Shown one piece after another: positions 6,010 through 13,500 of a DNA stretch of 25,604 bases. The notes beneath the pieces were generated by a model. It had not been told where the DNA came from. It made no database searches and saw nothing but the letters and a program-made list of their open reading frames with translations. The stretch's first letter is position 1, and the number at the start of each line of letters is the position of its first letter. A program made the translations under genes and the position numbers. Origin of the DNA: DASRRB01 sp036732755 (GTDB lineage: Bacteria > Planctomycetota > B15-G4 > SIAN01). The stretch lies in contig DAINBU010000071.1 of the NCBI GenBank assembly GCA_036732755.1, forward strand, positions 1 to 25,604, in the 5' to 3' direction.

Positions 6010-8792
6010 TGGCCCGGCCCGGCAAGGAGCAGGTCTTCTTCATCGCCACCGTCGCGGTGACGGGCCTCTTCTCGTTTTTCCTCCTGACCGACGACTGGAA
6101 GGGCCCCGGCCAGACGAAGGGGCAACCGCTCGAGGCGCTCGCCGCCGTCGACGTGGCGAAGGCGCCGCGCGGCGCGCTCAAGAACGGCGACTGGGCGGGC
6201 GGCGGGCGCGAGACGTTCCGCGAGCCGCGCGACTGGAACCCGCTGCCGCCCGCCGACCTCGAGCGGCCGCCGCTGCGCGAGCCGAGCTACGTCCCGCCGC
6301 CGCCGCGCCCGAGCGTCGGCCTCGACCGCTTCGGCCTCTACCGCACGACCGCCAAGGTCACGCCGCACGCCTTCGCCGACGAGAGCGCGGGCGACGCGGC
6401 CGCGGCCGCGCCCGAAGAGCCGGCCCCCGCGAGCGCGGCGTCCCCGTCGCCGACGCCGAAGGGCGGCGCGACGGCGAAGCCGGCGGCCGCCGGCTCGCCC
6501 CAAGCGGGAACCGGCGCCGGCAAGTCGGCGGCGCCCTACGCCGCGCCGCTCGACGACGCCGAGCTGCGCCGCCGCTACGACTGGCTCGACGTGGCCGGCA
6601 GCGCGCGGCCGATCTACGGCGTGATCGAGAGCAAGGACCGCTTCACGCTCGCCGAGCGGCCGGCCGAGCCGATCCAGTTCCGGCAGATCGACCCGAAGAC
6701 CAACCGTCCGCTCGTCTCGGGCGCGATCCCGCGCGACCGCGTCAAGGAGGGCGGGATCCATTTCGCGGAGACGCCGCTCAACCTGACCGAGCTCGCGCTG
6801 CGCAAGACCCCCGAGTCGCAGTGGAGCGCGACCACGCTGCCGACGCTGCTCGACCAGGTCGCGGGCGTCTTCGAGCTCGGCCGCGCCGACCGCGCGGCGT
6901 GGCGGCGGATGCGCGAGAACCTCGTCAAGTACGTCGCGCTCGACCCGAAGAGCGCGCGCGCCTGGGAGATGCTCGCCGACGTCGACGCGGCGCTGCTCGA
7001 TTTCGAGGACGAGCTCAAGGCGCTGCAGCAGGCCGAGGCCGCGGGCGCGACCGGCGGCGGCCTCGTCGAGCGCCACGCGCGCTGGCTGGTGCAGATCGGC
7101 GCGCGCGAAGGCGCGCTCGCCCGCCTGAAGGACGGCGTCGTCAAGTTCCCCGCCGACCGCGGGCTGCGGCTCGCGTACGGCCGCCTCCTCCTCGCCGAGG
7201 GGCGCGGCGCCGAGGCGCTCGAGCAGTTCGCGCAGGCGGAGGGATCCTCGACCACCGCCGAGGAGCGCATGCAGGTGACGGCGCAGGTCGGCTCGGCGTG
7301 GCTCGAGCGCGGCGAGTGCGACAAGGCGCTCGCCGAGGCGCGCCGCATCCTCGGCGTCGACAAGGACGCGCCGCTCGGCCATCGGCTCGAGGGCGCGGCG
7401 CTGCTCGCGCTCGGCAAGCGCGACGAGGCGGCGCAGTCGTTCGCGAAGCTCGCCGCCGCCGCCAAGACCCCCGACTGGCAGGGCGAGGCGCTGCTCGCGC
7501 AGGGGATCGTCCACACGCGCGCCGGCGAGTTCGAGCAGGCGCTCGGCGAGCTGAAGCAGGTGGTGCAGGTGAACCCGCTGCTCGGCGCGTGGGCGGCGGT
7601 CGCCGAGGCCGACCTCCTGGCGACGACGGGCCATCTCGACGAGGCGATCGCGCGCGCGCGCGACGCGACCCTGCGCGCCCCCGACGATCCCTACCTCCAC
7701 TACTTCCTCGGCCGCCTGCTGCGGGAGAGCGACGACCTCGACGGCGCGCGCGCCGAGCTGCGCCGCGCGCTCGATCTCGGCGCCACCTTCGCCGACCTCT
7801 TCAACGAGCTCGGCTACCTCGCGCTGATCGAGGGCAAGGCGGTCGACGCGCGCCGCTACTTCGACGAGTCGCTCGCGCGCGAGGACCGGCCCGAGACGCG
7901 CCTCTACCAGGCGCACGCGCAGCTCCTCGCCGACGACCTCCTGCCGGCGCGCGCCACCTTCGAGTCCCTGAATTCGCGCAAGCCGTCGGGCGAGTCGATG
8001 CTCGGCCTCGCCTACGTCGCCTACCGCCGCGGCGAGAGCCCCGACGCGCAGGCGAAGTGGCAGCAGGTGAAGGAGGAGTTCGCCTCGGCGCACGCCGACG
8101 ACAAGGCGTACGCGGCGAAGTGGCTCGCGAACGTCGTCGACCTCGAGTCGAAGCAGCAGTGGGACGACCCGATCCAGTGGCGCGAGGTCGGGAACGAGTG
8201 GGTGGACGAGGCCCACTTCGGCCCCGACTTCAAGATGCCGGGTGGCGCGTGCCGCGCCGAGGGGACGCAGCGGCAGGGCAGGTCGACCGACGACTGGACC
8301 TACATCAAGCGCGACCTGAACCTCGCGCTCTTCGTCGACCTCGAGTTCGAGGTCGCGCTCAACCCCGGCAACCAGGGGCGCACCGGTTTCGGCCTGGTCC
8401 ACTTCAGCGCGCAGAGCGCCGGCCAGGCGCCGAACGTCCGGCTCGCGCTGATGCTCGCGGTCGACCAGGACGGGACGCTGCGCGTGCTGCACAAGAACGC
8501 GGCCGACTACAACGAATGGGTCGCGATCAAGGACGCGTCAGGCGCGGACGCGAAGATCCCGACGCCGGCCGGCGAGACGATCCGGCTCACGCTGCGGCGC
8601 AAGGAGCGCTTCAGCTCGCAGTTCCAGTTCCTGGTCGACGGCGCGCCGGTCGGCGAGCCGCTCGAGATGACGTCGTGGCGCGGCAAGTCGAGCCAGACGC
8701 TCTCCGCGGTCTGGTTCGGCTCGGCGCCCGGCGGCAAGAAGCTCGACGTCGAGCTGCGCCACGCGCGCCGCTCGCAGTTCCTGCCGCAATGA
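6009..8792 (+). CDS. Membrane-anchored TPR protein with C-terminal jelly-roll domain
   Basis: The 927-residue protein begins with one membrane segment at about 9-26 (VFFIATVAVTGLFSFFLL), so the rest is probably periplasmic. A Pro/Ala/Gly-rich linker follows (about 80-180). Then comes a small beta-rich stretch at about 190-260 that resembles in layout, though not clearly in sequence, the homology region of GspC. About residues 280-720 hold many TPR-type helical hairpins (repeated Ala/Leu/Gly/Tyr patterns such as FEQALGELKQVVQVNP and LDEAIARARDATLRAPDD). Residues about 740-927 look like a LamG/jelly-roll sandwich (LFVDLEFEVALNPGNQGRTG, then QFLVDGAPVGEPLEM). The gene sits between the platform genes and the pseudopilin genes. 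GAGGAG at 5995-6000 is 8 bases before the ATG. It may replace GspC/PilP as the link to the outer-membrane pore, or act as a docking scaffold; this is inference. Confidence 0.8.
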   Translation: MARPGKEQVFFIATVAVTGLFSFFLLTDDWKGPGQTKGQPLEALAAVDVAKAPRGALKNGDWAGGGRETFREPRDWNPLPPADLERPPLREPSYVPPPPRPSVGLDRFGLYRTTAKVTPHAFADESAGDAAAAAPEEPAPASAASPSPTPKGGATAKPAAAGSPQAGTGAGKSAAPYAAPLDDAELRRRYDWLDVAGSARPIYGVIESKDRFTLAERPAEPIQFRQIDPKTNRPLVSGAIPRDRVKEGGIHFAETPLNLTELALRKTPESQWSATTLPTLLDQVAGVFELGRADRAAWRRMRENLVKYVALDPKSARAWEMLADVDAALLDFEDELKALQQAEAAGATGGGLVERHARWLVQIGAREGALARLKDGVVKFPADRGLRLAYGRLLLAEGRGAEALEQFAQAEGSSTTAEERMQVTAQVGSAWLERGECDKALAEARRILGVDKDAPLGHRLEGAALLALGKRDEAAQSFAKLAAAAKTPDWQGEALLAQGIVHTRAGEFEQALGELKQVVQVNPLLGAWAAVAEADLLATTGHLDEAIARARDATLRAPDDPYLHYFLGRLLRESDDLDGARAELRRALDLGATFADLFNELGYLALIEGKAVDARRYFDESLAREDRPETRLYQAHAQLLADDLLPARATFESLNSRKPSGESMLGLAYVAYRRGESPDAQAKWQQVKEEFASAHADDKAYAAKWLANVVDLESKQQWDDPIQWREVGNEWVDEAHFGPDFKMPGGACRAEGTQRQGRSTDDWTYIKRDLNLALFVDLEFEVALNPGNQGRTGFGLVHFSAQSAGQAPNVRLALMLAVDQDGTLRVLHKNAADYNEWVAIKDASGADAKIPTPAGETIRLTLRRKERFSSQFQFLVDGAPVGEPLEMTSWRGKSSQTLSAVWFGSAPGGKKLDVELRHARRSQFLPQ

Positions 8793-8806
8793 GAATTGGA
8801 GACCCC

Positions 8807-9454
8807 ATGCACGCGCGCAGGAACCACGTGATCAAGGACGGCGGCTTCACGCTGATCGAGATCCTCGCCGTGATCGCGATCCTCGGCCTGCTGATGACGC
8901 TCGCGATCGTCAACTTCTCCAAGCAGCGCGAGCGCGGCGTGGAGGCGGCGACCAAGGCGCGCATCATCACGCTCCAGAACGAGATCCAGAAGTACAACAC
9001 GAGCAAGGGCGGCCCGCCCTACGACAAGCTCGCCAAGATCAACGTGCAGGCGAACAACCAGACGAACGAGGGGGTCGAAGCGCTCTACGCCGCGCTGCAG
9101 AACAAGGACTTCCCGGAGGGTTCGATCCTCGACGAGACGTGGCTCTCCAACACCGACGGCGACGTGACGTCGACCGCGTTCCACCGCATCGCCGGCTTCA
9201 AGAACGAGCTCTTCGAGATCACCGACGATTGGGGCAACCCGCTGGCGTACTTCCACTACACCGGCTACGGCGGGAAGCAGATGGTGCTGATGGCCGAGGC
9301 GGCGGAGGGCGAGGATGCCGAGCAGGCGGTGACGCCGTGGCAGTCGAAGAAGACCGGGACCTTCGCGAACCCCGACTCCTGCCAGATCATCTCGGCCGGC
9401 ACCGACCGGATCTTCGGCACCAAAGACGACGTGACCAACTTCGACCACGACTGA
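8807..9454 (+). CDS. gspG: GspG-like major pseudopilin
   Basis: Major pseudopilins polymerise into the short periplasmic filament of type II secretion. This 215-residue protein has a prepilin signal, GGFTLIEILAVIAILGLL: cleavage after Gly13, Phe14 as new N-terminus and the key Glu at +5 (Glu18). The C-terminal half has GspG-type features: an NEIQKYNTSKGGPPYD stretch, a DDWGNPLAYFHY motif, and an acidic end (SAGTDRIFGTKDDVTNFDHD) like the calcium-binding loop of GspG. It is longer than the usual 140-150 residues because of an Asn/Gln-rich insert in the middle. I chose ATG 8807 because GGAG at 8798-8801 lies 5 bases before it. An in-frame ATG at 8789 overlaps the upstream stop (ATGA) and would add six residues. 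Confidence 0.9.
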   Translation: MHARRNHVIKDGGFTLIEILAVIAILGLLMTLAIVNFSKQRERGVEAATKARIITLQNEIQKYNTSKGGPPYDKLAKINVQANNQTNEGVEALYAALQNKDFPEGSILDETWLSNTDGDVTSTAFHRIAGFKNELFEITDDWGNPLAYFHYTGYGGKQMVLMAEAAEGEDAEQAVTPWQSKKTGTFANPDSCQIISAGTDRIFGTKDDVTNFDHD

Positions 9455-9465
9455 CGGGAAGTGCC

Positions 9466-10512
9466 ATGGACGAGGCGAGGACGAGCGGCGGGAGCGGGCG
9501 GCGCGAGGCGGCCGCGGCCGGCTTCACGCTGATCGAGATGCTGGTCGTCCTCTCGATCATCGCGATCCTGATGGGCATCTCGGTCGGCGCGCTGCGCCAC
9601 AGCACGCCGGCGCGCGTGCTCGCCCGCCACGCGCTCCTCGACGCGCTGCGCCAGGCGAAGCTCTTCTCCCAGCAGGAGAACGCGCCGGCCACCGTCCGCC
9701 TCGAAGCCCTCCCCGACCTGCCGCCGACCGTGACCGCGATCGGCAAGAAGACGGTCGGCACCTGGCACCTCGAGGGGACCGACCTCACCGGCTTCCCGCA
9801 GGGCGCGCGCGGCGAAGGCGTGGTCGAGGTCGAGGACGGCGTGATCGGGAAGGCGGTCGAGCTCGCCGCGAACGCGGCGTCCTGGATCGACTTCGGCAAG
9901 TCGCCGAGCTTCGCGACCCCGTACGGCGTCGCGTGCGAGATGTTCGTCCGTGTCGTCGAGCCGCGCGGCCAGTCGCTCCTCGCGCAGGGCAAGAGCTTCG
10001 TGCTGAAGTGCGAGGGCGACGGCGAGGTCACGCTGCAGGTGCGCCTGCAGGACAAGGACGAGAAGGGCGGGCCGCGCGACGCGTTCGCGTCGGTCGGCTC
10101 GGAGCGGCCGGTCCTCGTCCCGCACCGCTGGGTCAAGATCGCGGGGAGCTTCGACGGCCTCTCGCTGCGCCTCACGGTCGACGACGCCGTCGTCGGCGAG
10201 CGGCTGCTGCAGAAGCCGCTGCCCTACGCCCTCGACCAGGACGCGACGCTCGTGCTCGGCACCTTCGACCAGCCGGGGGGCTTCGCCGTCGACGAGGTGA
10301 AGTGGGCGATCTTCATGGGGGAGACGCAGGAGCTGTACGACGTCGAGCTCACGGCGCCGCGCTCGCTGGTCCGCTTCGGGCCGGACGGCGCCCTCGACCC
10401 GCAGTTCCACCAAGGTCCGGCCGAGCTCAAGTTCCAGATCCCGGGCGACTCGCCCGAGGCCCCGCCGCTCGTCACCACCGTCCGCATCGGGGTGCTGGGC
10501 GACGTCCACTGA
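9466..10512 (+). CDS. gspH: GspH-like minor pseudopilin with internal LamG domain
   Basis: The 348-residue product has a clear prepilin signal (AGFTLIEMLVVLSIIAILMG: cleavage after Gly19, Glu24 at +5) and a GspH-like beginning (ALLDALRQAKLFSQQENAPATVRLE). About residues 98-283 then read as a LamG domain: GTWHLEG start, GKAVELAANAASWIDFGKSP, HRWVKIAGSFDGLSLRLTVD, and a DEVKWAIF end strand. After this the pseudopilin pattern seems to resume (LVRFGPDGALDPQFHQGPAEL, then VTTVRIGVLGDVH), as in the C-terminal strands of GspH. The domain therefore looks inserted in the pseudopilin head, not appended. Typical GspH is about 150-190 residues. GGGAAG at 9456-9461 precedes the ATG. Confidence 0.85.
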   Translation: MDEARTSGGSGRREAAAAGFTLIEMLVVLSIIAILMGISVGALRHSTPARVLARHALLDALRQAKLFSQQENAPATVRLEALPDLPPTVTAIGKKTVGTWHLEGTDLTGFPQGARGEGVVEVEDGVIGKAVELAANAASWIDFGKSPSFATPYGVACEMFVRVVEPRGQSLLAQGKSFVLKCEGDGEVTLQVRLQDKDEKGGPRDAFASVGSERPVLVPHRWVKIAGSFDGLSLRLTVDDAVVGERLLQKPLPYALDQDATLVLGTFDQPGGFAVDEVKWAIFMGETQELYDVELTAPRSLVRFGPDGALDPQFHQGPAELKFQIPGDSPEAPPLVTTVRIGVLGDVH

Positions 10513-10547
10513 ACCGCACGACCGCCGCGCCGCAGGAAACCAGCAGC

Positions 10548-10553
10548 AAGGAG
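10548..10553 (+). promoter_or_regulatory. Strong ribosome binding site of the giant GspK-like gene
   Basis: AAGGAG lies 6 bases before ATG 10560. The reading frame is open far upstream, so this site decides the start, together with the prepilin signal only 13 residues in. Confidence 0.65.
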
Positions 10554-10559
10554 TTCACG

Positions 10560-13500
10560 ATGGAATCGGAAGGCGGGACGAAGGCCGCGCAGCGCGGCAT
10601 CGCGCTGCCGCTGGTCCTGGCGGTGCTGGTCTGCCTGCTCGCGATCGCGGTCCCCTTCGCGCTCTCGATGCGCCACGAGCAGGGCGGCGCCGCGTGGCGC
10701 GGCGCCGACGCCGACGTGCGCCGCGAGGCGGCGTCCGTCCGCGACCTCGCCCTCGCGAAATTCGCGGCGGCGTCGGAGAGCGACACGACGCGCTGGTCCG
10801 ACCCGCCCGACCGCATGAAGGTCGATGTCGAGGCGGCGGCGCGCTCGCTCGGCATCGCCGACCTCGGACCGCGCGCGCGCCTCCTCTCCGGCTCGCTCGA
10901 CGACCAGGCGGGCCGCGTCGACCTGAACCGCGCGCCGCTCTTCCTGATGGCGAAGGTGCTCGGGCTGGAGTCGCACCTCGCGCGCAAGCTCACCCCCGAC
11001 GACAAGGAGATCCACCTCGTCGACGGCGACTTCCTGCAGGACGAGGGGTTCCTCTGGATCGACGGCGAGGTGACCTACTACAAGCACCGCGAGGGCGCGA
11101 CGGTCCGCGACTTCACGCGTCCGGCGATCGTTCCCGGCGTCTGGGAACCCGCCAAGATGTCGGGCGACCCGAGCGAGTTCGAGGCGGGGACGGCGGTCGT
11201 CGACATGCGCGCCTGGATGGCGGCGGCGTGGGTCTGGAAGTCGCCCGAGATCGCCCGGCCGGGCGCCGAGGCGCGCTTCGAGTCGCCCACGCACGCATTC
11301 GCGATTGCCAGCTTCGGACGTGGCGCATTCGGCGAGATCCAGCGCGAGCGGATCGAGCGGTACGCGACGATCTTCAGCGCCGACGCCGACCGCAAGCGGT
11401 TCGGGAACCCGCAGCGCGTCCTCTCGCCCCTCGTCGGCGGCACGACCGCCGAGCTGCGCATCGAGCAGGGGCAGTTCGCGGGGCCCGGCTCGCTCTGCCG
11501 CGTGACCACCTTCGAGCGCAAGGTCGACTACGGCTTCGTGCGCAAGGTCGACCTGCAGGACGACGGCGCCAAGCTCACGCTCGAGATGCCGCTGCTCGTC
11601 ACGGCCGATCCGGGGCAGGCGGTCGCCGAGTTCCTGGCGGCGCGTCCGGTCAACGTGAACAGCTGCAGCCCGGAGCTGCTCCGGCTGCTGCTCACCGGGC
11701 TCAAGCTGCGCGGCCGGCAGATCGAGGTCGAAGAGAAGACGGCCGACCTGGTCGCGACGCGCATGGTCGGCGCCCGTCCCTTCAACGGCATGAAGGAGTT
11801 CATGGCGCTGCTCGACGTGCTCGTCGAGAAGGAGAAGGTCCTCAAGGACGAGCAGCGCCTCGCGATCCTGCTCAACGCCGAGAACTCCGCGTCGGCGCAG
11901 ATCGAGGGCGGCACCGCGCCCTTCTGCTGGGCGAGCGACGGAGTCGTCGAGGTGCGCGCGGCGGCCAGCCGCAACTACCCGCTGACCGGCAAGGAGAAGG
12001 CGCGCGCCTTCGTGCGCGACGTCGTCGACGTGGGCGGCGTCGGCCGCACCACCCGGCTCTTCGCGACGCAGCGCGACTTCGAGCAGCCGTGGTGGTCGAG
12101 CCGCATGGCGCGCGGCTGGACCTCGTTCCCCGAGAACCTCGACGTCATGGACGGGCCCTACGGCGCCGGCGCGGCGCTGCCGCCGGGCCGCCTGCCGGCG
12201 ATGCTCGCGCCGCACAGCCGCTTCCCGGCCGAGGACCTGAACTCGACCGGCGCGCGCCTCGCGGCGTCGCGCATGTACGGCTTCGGCGTCGGGAACGGCA
12301 TCCAGTTCGACAAGACGTGGCACTTCGCCGGCGGCCGCGGCGACTGGGACTCGACGGACCCCGACGGCTGGCGCGTGTCGGACGGGCCGCAGCACGTCGC
12401 GCCGAACGGCGACGAGAACGGCGTGCAGATCTCGATCAACGTCAACCCCTACGGCGTCGAGCGGCCGCGGCCGTTCGGCGTCTCGATGTGGTGGACGCCC
12501 GGGAAGTCGCTCGGCACCGACCAGACGCTCTTCGACTGGCGCTGCAACGGGGGCTCCAGCAATCCCGACGCGATCGACCGCGTCCACCTCCAATTCAAGG
12601 CCAGCAAACTGGTCTTCGAGGTCGACGACGCGTTCCGCCGCGACTCCTCCGACGACAAGTACTCCTCGCGCATCGTCTACGACTTCAGCGACGGCCTCGC
12701 GCTCGAGGGCGACACCTGGTACCACGTGACCGCGTTCTGCCGCGGCGACCGCGGCGGCCAGATGTGCCTGTGGGTCGACGGGCGGCCGCGTGGCAAGTGG
12801 TCGCACCTCACGCGCACGACCAGCGCCTTCGACGCCGCGGCGAAGAGCATCGCCAACATCGCGATCGACGGGAAGCGCCTCGCGGACGGCACGACGAAGT
12901 TCCCGTCGCAGGGTGCCGTGATCGTCGGCGGCCAGGTCGTCGAGTACACCGGCATCTCCGGCAACTCGCTCACGACCGAGCGCGACGTGGCCAAGCGCTT
13001 CGGCGGCGTGCGACCGGCGCCGCCGCCCGACCAGAGCCAGGTCGGCGGCGTCAGCGTGAAGAAGGCGAACCAGGCGATCACCAACGCGCAGAAGGCGCAG
13101 ACGCAGCACCCCGCGCAGTCGGTGGTCGAGCTCTACGGGTACTCGGGCCGACTTGCGTCCGACATCCCAGCGGGATCGGCGACGCTCGACACCGACGGCC
13201 TCGGCAAGTTCGGCGTCGCGATGATCGACCCGAAGTCGGCGAAGGTGCAGCTCACGCTGAAGGGCGACCAGGGTCCGCCGATCCCGCTCGGACAGGGGAT
13301 CGAGAACGACGCGCAGGAGATCGAGCTGCTGCAGCTCGACTCGAACAAGCTGCAGGCGAGCGACAAGGCGTTCCAGAAGAACGGCGGGTACGCGCTGGTC
13401 GTGAGCTACGAATGGACGCTCGTCAACGTCCAGGATCCGAACGACAAGAAGAACGACGCGAACATGAAGGACCTCACGCCGCTCGGGAGCATCGTCGGCG

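Noticed and set aside
5889..8492. Minus-strand open frame of about 870 codons opposite the TPR gene
   Set aside because: Low-complexity Arg/Ala/Leu/Glu translation and no recognisable domain; it is a shadow of the plus-strand gene.
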